A DNA stretch of 64,000 bases from Owenia fusiformis. Taxonomy: Eukaryota; Annelida; Polychaeta; Sabellida; Oweniidae. The stretch covers positions 25,533,564 through 25,597,563 of the forward strand of contig CAIIXF020000007.1 of the NCBI GenBank assembly GCA_903813345.2. Reading direction: 5' to 3'. A program made the translations under genes and the position numbers. The notes under the pieces were generated by a model. It saw only the letters and a program-made list of their open reading frames with translations, searched no databases and had not been told where the DNA came from. This document shows, piece after piece, positions 22,001 through 38,200 of the stretch (the first letter of the stretch is position 1; each line of letters starts with the position of its first letter).

Positions 22001-24677
22001 GGTGTATTTAGATGTTTGATTTAGGTCCACGTTTCTGGTACAGCTAGTACAACTTGGTTTTCCGGATGGCAGCTTGACTTTCTTTTATTGTGTTTTCACA
22101 TTTTTGTATTCAATTTTGATACATACATTCTCAAGTAGAGGAAATGTCAAATAAAGAAGATTAGAGTTAAACCAGCAATAGGAAGGATATCGAGCCCGGT
22201 GTGAAAGAAAATTATGGTCCCCCAGTGATTATGGTTCCCTTTCGTAACGGCCCTTACTGGCCCTGATTGTGTATGAGATAATAAGGAAAAAAGGTCATCA
22301 TATAAATCAATGGAGAGTAGGACCCGACCATAAATTAATAGGACCTCCTACCCTTTTATACCGGTCAGACGGATTCGTGGGCTCCATCAATCCCCATCGT
22401 CGCTAGCTTTTCAATGGGTCTAGACTCTAGAGACCAGGTGAGGTAGGAACAATCAAAACCTTGTGAATCAAGATGATCGATCCCCCTGAGGAGTCAGTCA
22501 TATCAGGTATATGGAAAGGGTTTCATTCCGTTGTGCTCTTACTGCATATTATCCAATCACTCAATTCAGTAACAATTAAATTATGATTATGATTCGTATT
22601 TTGGGTTGAACAGCGAAGAGTGCAGCAGATTTGAGATGCGCTCCGATAAATCAGAGTGAATTGAATATATTAAGTTAATTTTAGGAGTGCCTTAAACACA
22701 TCTTATTTGTATCTTATGTCAAGGTTCCTTCACAAAATGAATGTGTAAAGTACTATTCAGGCCCGAAGCCAGGGGAAGGGGTTCGATGGGTTCGAGCGAA
22801 TCCCGGCCCCCCTGGCCATTGAAGATTCTTTCAAATAATGTAGTTTTCACCATTCTGAGCAAAAAATGGCCAAATGTGATTTTGGCCATTTTTGGACCAA
22901 AATTGTCACAAGTGAACCTCCCCTGGATTTTTTCAAAAAGTGACCCCCCTTGGGAAATCCTGGCTACGGGCCTGGACTATTCACATTGACTCTTAGTCAT
23001 ATATCAAAATTGAACTATTTATGTCGATGACAGTATGTTACTATATTTATCTATTGCATTCAAGGTTAATATCAAAGGTTTGTGAGAATATTTTATTCCT
23101 ATTGGTCTAGATGTACTGACTCAATTACACAGATATTTATTTACTTATTACCTTCCCGGTGTATGTACGCAGTCTCATTCCTGACACTGTAAATCGTTGG
23201 TATTAAAAGAAAACCGCAAACGACACTCTGAACACGTGTTGACTGTTGTGTCATTGCTTTGTCTATTAATATACACAGCGATTTATAAATAATGTTTACA
23301 TAATTCATTTATGAATGAATTATTTTCACAATTTAAATTGATGTCCAGATAGTACTTATTGGCAATATACTAATTTCACACCTTGTACTTAATATTATGC
23401 ATTTTATTCATAAATGTATGTATTAACGTATTGCCATTATTGTCATGTAAAAATAAAGGATGTTTCGTCCATGATTGATTGTACTGTATTTCCTACAATA
23501 GTGCACAAAGGAATAACTAGTACATTAAAATTTGTGTCTAATAGATTCTTAACACATATAATTAGTAGCCCGAACAGAACTCCAAGTGATAGTGGTAAAT
23601 TATAAACATCATCGGATATGTTCCCGGAACATATAGTATGCAGACCGATCATCTTAATCACACGTGTTCTTCAGTTCCTCAAAATATCTTTTGGGTCATA
23701 GGTGTGCTACCAGGCAAGTACGAGGACACATTACAACCGTCAGTACTTTTTTACGGGGTACTAATGTTATGAAACATTTACAAATCAGTGTCACGTGTAT
23801 AAACACATGCATGTGATTCGGCTGGTAGTTCAGTCAGTGGCCTATAAAATTTTAACTTTATAGTTACACATTAAACTCTGTGACATGAAAATTTCCAGTT
23901 CCTTTCGAGTTAAAACTGACATACAAAACTAAATTAGACCATCAATACCTATATTGATGGCAGTTACCGTACTTTTAATACCCTTTGCATTCGTTTGACT
24001 ACACTTCTTAAAAGAGAGCTTCGTCTTCAGTTGTAGTTTAACTAGACTCTGCACGCAGGGTATACTTTTAACAATGAGTTTTAATGTCCGTACTTTAACA
24101 ATAATGTCCGTACTATAACAATGAGTTTTAATGTCCGTACTATAACAATGAGTTTTAATGCCTGTACTATAACAATAAGTTTTAATGTCCGTACTATAAC
24201 AATGAGTTAAATGTCCGTACTATAAAAATAAGTTTCAATGTCCGTACTATAACAATGAGTTTTAATGCCTGTACTATAACAATAAGTTTTAATGTCCGTA
24301 CTATAACAATGAGTTAAATGTCCGTACTATAAAAATAAGTTTCAATGTCCGTACTGTAACAATGAGTTTTAGTGTCTATACTATGACAATAAGTTTTAAT
24401 GTCCGTACTATAACAATGAGTTTAATGTCCGTACTATAAAAATAAGTTTCAATGTCCGCACTGTAACAATGAGTTTTAGTGTCTATACTATAACAATAAG
24501 TTTTAATGTCCGTACTATAACAATGAGTTTTAACGTCCAAGTGAGGTTCTGCCTGAATAACAATTTGTAGCTATGTTAACAATAAATAGTTCATTTACCT
24601 CACTTACCTATGTATAAATAAACTAAGCTCCATTGCAATAGGTAAGTTAACGTTATCTTCTTTTGTTCCACTGCCAT
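19096..24677 (-). CDS. Secreted mucin-like protein with chitin-binding type-2 domains (paralogue 2)
   Basis: Four exons on the minus strand: 24608-24677, 21306-21524, 20398-20775 and 19096-19487. All junctions are phase 1 and GT-AG, and the total is exactly 353 codons (352 residues). Exon 1 gives a leader with a hydrophobic core (LTYLLQWSLVYLYI). Exon 2 holds a peritrophin-like domain (GKFPD, YYSCKKG) that lacks the second canonical cysteine, which is Asn here, but has two extra ones (CVDRC). Exon 3 has a cysteine-rich segment (YLVSRTCC) and a canonical peritrophin-A domain (CSKRRGLFPD, CHRFIAC, CEW). Exon 4 has a short Thr-rich stretch (223-290) and the same eight-cysteine tail (295-341) as paralogue 1. 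Domain order and intron phases match 13118-15555, so the pair arose by tandem duplication. The mucin part is about 175 residues shorter. The choice of exon 1 is less certain than the rest. Confidence 0.8.
21069..21298. mobile_element. Tc1/mariner-type MITE next to a splice donor
   Basis: Termini CAGGGGAGCCAAAAATGG (left) and CAGGGTGAGCCAAAAAAGG (read inward from the right) are inverted repeats, and TA flanks both sides (21067-21068 and 21299-21300). The 230-bp element has no coding capacity. It sits in intron 2 of mucin paralogue 2, with its edge about 7 bp from the last base of exon 2 (21306). Confidence 0.85.
22758..22975 (-). mobile_element. GGCCCGTAGCC-type inverted-repeat element, copy 2
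   Basis: Ends CAGGCCCGAAGCCAGG and CCTGGCTACGGGCCTG are inverted repeats. The interior read on the minus strand matches 12881-13075 in order (ATGGCCAAAATCAC, CTCAGAAT, GGTGAAAACT, GCTCGAACCC). This copy lies in intron 1 of mucin paralogue 2. Confidence 0.82.
23152..23254 (-). other. Possible alternative first exon of mucin paralogue 2
   Basis: On the minus strand ATG at 23254 opens a 34-codon frame with a hydrophobic core (SVVCGFLLIPTIYSV) and ends at a GAAG/GTAATA donor in phase 1. It would splice in frame to exon 2 at 21524, giving a 363-residue protein. A TATA-like TTTATAAAT lies 26-36 bases upstream of the ATG, which would leave almost no 5' leader. Alternatively this is an internal cassette exon (TTAATAG acceptor, also in frame) or chance. 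Confidence 0.35.
23976..24064 (-). repeat. Dispersed repeat, inverted partner of 28008-28090
   Basis: Read on the minus strand it matches 28008-28090 through TACCCTGCGTGCAGAGTCTAG, TTAAACTACA, TTTTAAGAAGTG and AACGAATGCAAAGGGTA. The two copies lie on either side of the esterase 5' region in opposite orientation. Confidence 0.8.
24070..24540. repeat. 27-bp minisatellite in intron 1 of mucin paralogue 2
   Basis: About 17 head-to-tail copies of a 27-bp unit of the form AACAATGAGTTTTAATGTCC followed by GTACTAT. Variants (AATAAG for AATGAG, GTTAAATG for GTTTTAATG, CCTGTA for CCGTAC) recur in the same order, giving a higher-order unit of about four monomers. It ends 68 bp before exon 1 of the mucin gene. 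Confidence 0.95.
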
Positions 24678-25218
24678 CGTTATGTTAAGTTTCCGTCCTG
24701 TCCAGTATGTTTTCACACTTTAGTTCTGCAGACCTTTCCTTTTGTGCTCTTTAAATTTGTAGGCGAAAAATTACAGCTAGACAAACAAACGTCGTAATTC
24801 CGTCAGATTTATAAATAATTAATTCCAATGGCATTTGAATTGCGACTCCCGCCTCCGAACATAAATTAATTTGCGCACGTGAGATAAGGATAGTCGACGT
24901 TCAATTCAAGACTTCACAATTCGCAAGTAATTCCTTTTTATTGAATTCAATTGAGTGAATGACACATTTTTTTGTATTTTCTATTTTCTATGATAACGTT
25001 CATATGGATGTTAGATGTATTGAGGTGGGATGTACATTTAAAGCACAATAGACAATATATGGTAAATTAATCCCAATAAACCATCTAACAATTCCTTTTA
25101 TTACCGCTAGATTATTAGTTGGTTTGTTATCCGTCACTCTGAAAATAGTTGAAGGTTAAAATAATGACGCTATTTGTCCTAGGGTTTGGATATATCACTG
25201 AAAAGTGGACAATTTCAG
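24678..25218. other. Head-to-head intergenic region, left part
   Basis: Upstream sequence shared by mucin paralogue 2 (leftward) and the esterase (rightward). AT-rich; no gene. No clear TATA box or CpG-rich segment can be named. Confidence 0.4.
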
Positions 25219-25694
25219 CAATTGACCATTTTCCATATAAATGGATAATAGATGGCATCACGCGTATTGGTAGGGCAAGGGTAGGGCAAGGGTAGGGCTA
25301 GAATACATGTAAATGTATTGCCAGAGTCACTTAATTTCTTGATTTAAGAAGTAATTCCATTTGGATCAACTTAAAACACCATTGGAATATAACTATATGA
25401 TCTTATTGACATGTGGATTGTGATTTCACATTAGAATTGTGATCCTTGTAAGAGTAAATGTTCACTTTTAAAGATTTTTCAGCATTGTGTCAATGGGGAT
25501 TTAGCCCGACCTTTTTAGACAACTAGAAAACCATTTGAATTTGAATAAAGGTGCAAATCAAAATTGTTTTGGTAGAAAATTACACACAGAATTCAAATAT
25601 GCCATCAAATAGAAGGAAATGTTAGTCTTTAATGGTTAAAATGCAAATCTCCTAAAATATCATTAAAAACGAGATTTCAAAGAGCTACATGGAA
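25219..25694 (-). repeat. Dispersed repeat family R, copy 1 (inverted to copy 2)
   Basis: Read on the minus strand it aligns along its whole length with 27213-27690 (GAAATCTCG, GAATTCTGTGTGTAATTTTC, GGTCGGGCTAAATCCCCATT, CACTCTGGCAATACATT-like words in the same order). A shorter third copy is at 62593-62783. The family is about 480 bp with no coding capacity and no clear inverted termini. Confidence 0.85.
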
Positions 25695-26284
25695 AAAAAA
25701 CATTCTTGAAGGATGACACATAGCAAAACAATGTCATATTTCTCTTAATTTAAAAATTGTTGAAATATACTAGTCACGCGTGCAAGAGCTAGTTATTAGT
25801 ATGTGACAAAAGTAGAATATATATCATATTTCCCGAGGGATATACCCCATATCCAAGAGCATTACATGATTAATTTATCCTATGACTAGTGACTTTTAAA
25901 TTTAAAACAGACTAATTACCTTCTGATAGAATAAGATAAAGATATTTTTAAACTTGCTTTTTACACATGTCCTCAAGAATACGTATATACTCCCAGAAAA
26001 CAATTCGGGGCACCAAAAAATGTTGGGCCACAAAAATCTTTTGGGCCCTAATTAGTCGGCCTTTTTTAGCATTAGTGGACCTTTTTGGGAAAGTCTTTCT
26101 TCAGACTTGAAAGACCCACTTGTTAGTTTTCAGATCGTCCCCATGATTCAATGAGATGCTATAGATTACGTTATATATCATAAATGTTTGCTACAGATAT
26201 CTGTTCTTATCAAGTTTTATCTGTTTCAGTGTACTTTCAAATTGAACATATTTAATTTTCACATTTTGTTTACCACAAATAAAC
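25695..26284. other. Upstream region of the esterase gene
   Basis: AT-rich sequence before esterase exon 1. A TCATATTTCCCGAGGGATATACC segment (25826-25848) resembles words in the element at 56314-56710 and is likely a repeat fragment. No promoter element can be asserted. Confidence 0.4.
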
Positions 26285-31038
<4,754 letters not shown>

Positions 31039-31747
31039 TGTATGACCAAACAAAGTATAGGCTGAAAGTGTGTAATATCATAGACGTTTCTGGGAATCAA
31101 TATAACCATATTCAATTTCTCTAGATAGCATCTATCCGATGTTTTACTATTGTTTTCTATTCCAGTGTACTAGTGTATGCACAACACGTCCCTTTAATCA
31201 CCATCACTGGTCTTTCATCTCGGTTGAGTTATCTTTTGGTCTGAACACGGGAAAGTCGCCATTTTTCAACTTTCAGTTTCGAAACTTCTAATTGCATCTT
31301 TTTGCGTATAGCAGTCGTTATAGGCTGTCCTTCGTTAAAAGTAATATACGGGAATGAACCTTAGGAAACAAAGAACTCTAGGAACTACCATTTTTTAACA
31401 GTGGACGTGTCTGGAGGAAGAAATCGACTCTGGAGCTAATAATTTGGATGCGAAAATTGCCGGTTCTTGCATTTTAATCACTTCTTTACATATTCTTCAG
31501 ATTTCTCAGCAACTAGTTGATGGATTGCTACCATTTTCCTCGAATAGTAGAATAGGCATTGAGATAATGATGTTTTGAACTCATGAAAAGATGGCAGTCT
31601 GGTTGATCAGAATCAGTCTGAGAATGATCACGTGAAATACATTCTCCTCGAAAGGTAGAATGGTCATTGAGATAATGATGTTTTGAACTCATAAAAAGAT
31701 GGCAGTCTGGTTTGTTCATTTTTGTATTCCTTTGCTTGCTACTATTA
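31039..31747. other. Esterase 3' flank with a two-copy direct repeat
   Basis: No gene. Two direct copies of a segment of about 60 bp at about 31537-31598 and 31656-31717 (CATTGAGATAATGATGTTTTG, AACTCATRAAAAGATGGCAG) are spaced 119 bp apart, immediately before the large array begins. Confidence 0.6.
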
Positions 31748-32220
31748 GGGATAACTCCACAGATGTCGCTAGTGAAAAGGTAGAAGACAAAAAATCTAAA
31801 TTTAAAATTGGCATGATGGTTGATTGAAATCAATATTTATCAGTGCAATCACCAGTGAAAATGTACAGATTTTATATTTTATTTTGTTTATCTCGTGTGT
31901 GTATAATTTTACAAAAAGTATGGCGAAATGATTCGGTTCACTTCAAATATTTGACTTTTTGTGACGGTGGTCTTGAGTTTGAAATCTATTAAAAATTGTT
32001 TAAAATTCGGATAGATGGCGGAAAAAGCAGTCATATCTTTTTTTCTCAATGGGTGTTCTATGCAATTTTTGTTTTGATTTGAAAGGGGACATATGGAGCT
32101 ATCCCGTGGTATATGGGGTTATGTACCGAAAATCCTCGTTTTTTCATAATCAATCCAAAGATTTCAATATTTTCACATTGGATTACATTACAGCATTTAT
32201 CTGTGGAATTGTCCCTATTA
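31743..32220. mobile_element. Module L: 468-bp inverted-repeat element flanked by TATTA
   Basis: The first L copy runs GGGATAACTCCACAGAT (31748-31764) to ATCTGTGGAATTGTCCC (32199-32215). These are inverted repeats matching at 15 of 17 bases. TATTA flanks it on both sides (31743-31747 and 32216-32220). S-S junctions elsewhere in the array carry a single TATTA with no L, exactly what an empty insertion site would look like. It fits a MITE with a 5-bp (or TA-type) target duplication. The last L (43529-43996) is followed by TAT and then unique sequence. Confidence 0.75.
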
Positions 32221-35200
32221 GCAACATAAGAAATTACTAAAACTGCTATTATTTGGCTCAAAACCTCTCAGAAAAAGAGATATGTGACGTGAAATGTTTA
32301 TTGGACGATGGCCCATAAGGATCTCATCGGGAGAAACTAAAAAATAATGCTGAATCAGCATTTTTCTTTTTTTGACTTCAAAATTACGGGTTTTGACGAT
32401 TATTAGGCACTGTTTGGCATTAACCATCGGAAAGTTGCCTGAAATGTCATTGTTTGTAGGCCTGCGAACTGTCATATAAAATATTGAATATTTTTTGCCA
32501 TATTTTGCTTGGTAAAGGATGTATTGTAACATTTTTAGATGTCAGAATTTCTCAGCCTAATTTTTCTGAGAGATGTCAACATATTTGAACGAAATAAATG
32601 GCTGAATTTGATTTTTTAAGGCTACAATTGGGAATAATTTCACGAATGGTATCTAATTAGCCAAAATTAATCTATAATTTTGATTTAAGAAGAAGTTAAA
32701 CAATAGAAAACCAGTGAAAACTGACTAATTTAGTCAGCTTTTGGCTAATTTTGCCCAAAAATGGGCCAAATTAATGTGTCATGGTCCAGTGATTTTTGCC
32801 AATAAAACACTTTGATCAATATAAATAAGTTTGCTCGACTCTTTGGAAGCTAAATTTTATAGATCCGAGTTAATGTAACCATTTAAATGTAGAAATGTTG
32901 AATTCTCAAGAAAAAATTTTGGCCTAAATTCAAACCACCCCAAGGTTAGTTAAGTACCCATAAAATGCCCAATTGTCTATATATCATTCTTAAACTGCAC
33001 AAACAATCTTGAAACTCTTCATTCTTTCATAAAAATATCATTTTTCACCAAAAATCATCGAACCATGGCACTATTAGGGATAACTCCACAGATGTCGCTA
33101 GTGAAAAGGTAGAAGACAAAAAATCTAAATTTAAAATTGGCATGATGGTTGATTGAAATCAATATTTATCAGTGCAATCACCAGTGAAAATGTACAGATT
33201 TTATATTTTATTTTGTTTATCTCGTGTGTGTATAATTTTACAAAAAGTATGGCGAAATGATTCGGTTCACTTCAAATATTTGACTTTTTGTGACGGTGGT
33301 CTTGAGTTTGAAATCTATTAAAAATTGTTTAAAATTCGGATAGATGGCGGAAAAAGCAGTCATATCTTTTTTTCTCAATGGGTGTTCTATGTAATTTTTG
33401 TTTTGATTTGAAAGGGGACATATGGAGCTATCCCGTGGTATATGGGGTTATGTACCGAAAATCCTCGTTTTTTCATAATCAATCCAAAGATTTCAATATT
33501 TTCACATTGGATTACATTACAGCATTTATCTGTGGAATTGTCCCTATTAGCAACATAAGAAATTACTAAAACTGCTATTATTTGGCTCAAAACCTCTCAG
33601 AAAAAGAGATATGTGACGTGAAATGTTTATTGGACGATGGCCCATAAGGATCTCATCGGGAGAAACTAAAAAATAATGCTGAATCAGCATTTTTCTTTTT
33701 TTGACTTCAAAATTACGGGTTTTGACGATTATTAGGCACTGTTTGGCATTAACCATCGGAAAGTTGCCTGAAATGTCATTGTTTGTAGGCCTGCGAACTG
33801 TCATATAAAATATTGAATATTTTTTGCCATATTTTGCTTGGTAAAGGATGTATTGTAACATTTTTAGATGTCAGAATTTCTCAGCCTAATTTTTCTGAGA
33901 GATGTCAACATATTTGAACGAAATAAATGGCTGAATTTGATTTTTTAAGGCTACAATTGGGAATAATTTCACGAATGGTATCTAATTAGCCAAAATTAAT
34001 CTATAATTTTGATTTAAGAAGAAGTTAAACAATAGAAAACCAGTGAAAACTGACTAATTTAGTCAGCTTTTGGCTAATTTTGCCCAAAAATGGGCCAAAT
34101 TAATGTGTCATGGTCCAGTGATTTTTGCCAATAAAACACTTTGATCAATATAAATAAGTTTGCTCGACTCTTTGGAAGCTAAATTTTATAGATCCGAGTT
34201 AATGTAACCATTTAAATGTAGAAATGTTGAATTCTCAAGAAAAAATTTTGGCCTAAATTCAAACCACCCCAAGGTTAGTTAAGTACCCATAAAATGCCCA
34301 ATTGTCTATATATCATTCTTAAACTGCACAAACAATCTTGAAACTCTTCATTCTTTCATAAAAATATCATTTTTCACCAAAAATCATCGAACCATGGCAC
34401 TATTAGCAACATAAGAAATTACTAAAACTGCTATTATTTGGCTCAAAACCTCTCAGAAAAAGAGATATGTGACGTGAAATGTTTATTGGACGATGGCCCA
34501 TAAGGATCTCATCGGGAGAAACTAAAAAATAATGCTGAATCAGCATTTTTCTTTTTTTGACTTCAAAATTACGGGTTTTGACGATTATTAGGCACTGTTT
34601 GGCATTAACCATCGGAAAGTTGCCTGAAATGTCATTGTTTGTAGGCCTGCGAACTGTCATATAAAATATTGAATATTTTTTGCCATATTTTGCTTGGTAA
34701 AGGATGTATTGTAACATTTTTAGATGTCAGAATTTCTCAGCCTAATTTTTCTGAGAGATGTCAACATATTTGAACGAAATAAATGGCTGAATTTGATTTT
34801 TTAAGGCTACAATTGGGAATAATTTCACGAATGGTATCTAATTAGCCAAAATTAATCTATAATTTTGATTTAAGAAGAAGTTAAACAATAGAAAACCAGT
34901 GAAAACTGACTAATTTAGTCAGCTTTTGGCTAATTTTGCCCAAAAATGGGCCAAATTAATGTGTCATGGTCCAGTGATTTTTGCCAATAAAACACTTTGA
35001 TCAATATAAATAAGTTTGCTCGACTCTTTGGAAGCTAAATTTTATAGATCCGAGTTAATGTAACCATTTAAATGTAGAAATGTTGAATTCTCAAGAAAAA
35101 ATTTTGGCCTAAATTCAAACCACCCCAAGGTTAGTTAAGTACCCATAAAATGCCCAATTGTCTATATATCATTCTTAAACTGCACAAACAATCTTGAAAC

Positions 35201-38200
35201 TCTTCATTCTTTCATAAAAATATCATTTTTCACCAAAAATCATCGAACCATGGCACTATTAGCAACATAAGAAATTACTAAAACTGCTATTATTTGGCTC
35301 AAAACCTCTCAGAAAAAGAGATATGTGACGTGAAATGTTTATTGGACGATGGCCCATAAGGATCTCATCGGGAGAAACTAAAAAATAATGCTGAATCAGC
35401 ATTTTTCTTTTTTTGACTTCAAAATTACGGGTTTTGACGATTATTAGGCACTGTTTGGCATTAACCATCGGAAAGTTGCCTGAAATGTCATTGTTTGTAG
35501 GCCTGCGAACTGTCATATAAAATATTGAATATTTTTTGCCATATTTTGCTTGGTAAAGGATGTATTGTAACATTTTTAGATGTCAGAATTTCTCAGCCTA
35601 ATTTTTCTGAGAGATGTCAACATATTTGAACGAAATAAATGGCTGAATTTGATTTTTTAAGGCTACAATTGGGAATAATTTCACGAATGGTATCTAATTA
35701 GCCAAAATTAATCTATAATTTTGATTTAAGAAGAAGTTAAACAATAGAAAACCAGTGAAAACTGACTAATTTAGTCAGCTTTTGGCTAATTTTGCCCAAA
35801 AATGGGCCAAATTAATGTGTCATGGTCCAGTGATTTTTGCCAATAAAACACTTTGATCAATATAAATAAGTTTGCTCGACTCTTTGGAAGCTAAATTTTA
35901 TAGATCCGAGTTAATGTAACCATTTAAATGTAGAAATGTTGAATTCTCAAGAAAAAATTTTGGCCTAAATTCAAACCACCCCAAGGTTAGTTAAGTACCC
36001 ATAAAATGCCCAATTGTCTATATATCATTCTTAAACTGCACAAACAATCTTGAAACTCTTCATTCTTTCATAAAAATATCATTTTTCACCAAAAATCATC
36101 GAACCATGGCACTATTAGCAACATAAGAAATTACTAAAACTGCTATTATTTGGCTCAAAACCTCTCAGAAAAAGAGATATGTGACGTGAAATGTTTATTG
36201 GACGATGGCCCATAAGGATCTCATCGGGAGAAACTAAAAAATAATGCTGAATCAGCATTTTTCTTTTTTTGACTTCAAAATTACGGGTTTTGACGATTAT
36301 TAGGCACTGTTTGGCATTAACCATCGGAAAGTTGCCTGAAATGTCATTGTTTGTAGGCCTGCGAACTGTCATATAAAATATTGAATATTTTTTGCCATAT
36401 TTTGCTTGGTAAAGGATGTATTGTAACATTTTTAGATGTCAGAATTTCTCAGCCTAATTTTTCTGAGAGATGTCAACATATTTGAACGAAATAAATGGCT
36501 GAATTTGATTTTTTAAGGCTACAATTGGGAATAATTTCACGAATGGTATCTAATTAGCCAAAATTAATCTATAATTTTGATTTAAGAAGAAGTTAAACAA
36601 TAGAAAACCAGTGAAAACTGACTAATTTAGTCAGCTTTTGGCTAATTTTGCCCAAAAATGGGCCAAATTAATGTGTCATGGTCCAGTGATTTTTGCCAAT
36701 AAAACACTTTGATCAATATAAATAAGTTTGCTCGACTCTTTGGAAGCTAAATTTTATAGATCCGAGTTAATGTAACCATTTAAATGTAGAAATGTTGAAT
36801 TCTCAAGAAAAAATTTTGGCCTAAATTCAAACCACCCCAAGGTTAGTTAAGTACCCATAAAATGCCCAATTGTCTATATATCATTCTTAAACTGCACAAA
36901 CAATCTTGAAACTCTTCATTCTTTCATAAAAATATCATTTTTCACCAAAAATCATCGAACCATGGCACTATTAGGGATAACTCCACAGATGTCGCTAGTG
37001 AAAAGGTAGAAGACAAAAAATCTAAATTTAAAATTGGCATGATGGTTGATTGAAATCAATATTTATCAGTGCAATCACCAGTGAAAATGTACAGATTTTA
37101 TATTTTATTTTGTTTATCTCGTGTGTGTATAATTTTACAAAAAGTATGGCGAAATGATTCGGTTCACTTCAAATATTTGACTTTTTGTGACGGTGGTCTT
37201 GAGTTTGAAATCTATTAAAAATTGTTTAAAATTCGGATAGATGGCGGAAAAAGCAGTCATATCTTTTTTTCTCAATGGGTGTTCTATGCAATTTTTGTTT
37301 TGATTTGAAAGGGGACATATGGAGCTATCCCGTGGTATATGGGGTTATGTACCGAAAATCCTCGTTTTTTCATAATCAATCCAAAGATTTCAATATTTTC
37401 ACATTGGATTACATTACAGCATTTATCTGTGGAATTGTCCCTATTAGCAACATAAGAAATTACTAAAACTGCTATTATTTGGCTCAAAACCTCTCAGAAA
37501 AAGAGATATGTGACGTGAAATGTTTATTGGACGATGGCCCATAAGGATCTCATCGGGAGAAACTAAAAAATAATGCTGAATCAGCATTTTTCTTTTTTTG
37601 ACTTCAAAATTACGGGTTTTGACGATTATTAGGCACTGTTTGGCATTAACCATCGGAAAGTTGCCTGAAATGTCATTGTTTGTAGGCCTGCGAACTGTCA
37701 TATAAAATATTGAATATTTTTTGCCATATTTTGCTTGGTAAAGGATGTATTGTAACATTTTTAGATGTCAGAATTTCTCAGCCTAATTTTTCTGAGAGAT
37801 GTCAACATATTTGAACGAAATAAATGGCTGAATTTGATTTTTTAAGGCTACAATTGGGAATAATTTCACGAATGGTATCTAATTAGCCAAAATTAATCTA
37901 TAATTTTGATTTAAGAAGAAGTTAAACAATAGAAAACCAGTGAAAACTGACTAATTTAGTCAGCTTTTGGCTAATTTTGCCCAAAAATGGGCCAAATTAA
38001 TGTGTCATGGTCCAGTGATTTTTGCCAATAAAACACTTTGATCAATATAAATAAGTTTGCTCGACTCTTTGGAAGCTAAATTTTATAGATCCGAGTTAAT
38101 GTAACCATTTAAATGTAGAAATGTTGAATTCTCAAGAAAAAATTTTGGCCTAAATTCAAACCACCCCAAGGTTAGTTAAGTACCCATAAAATGCCCAATT

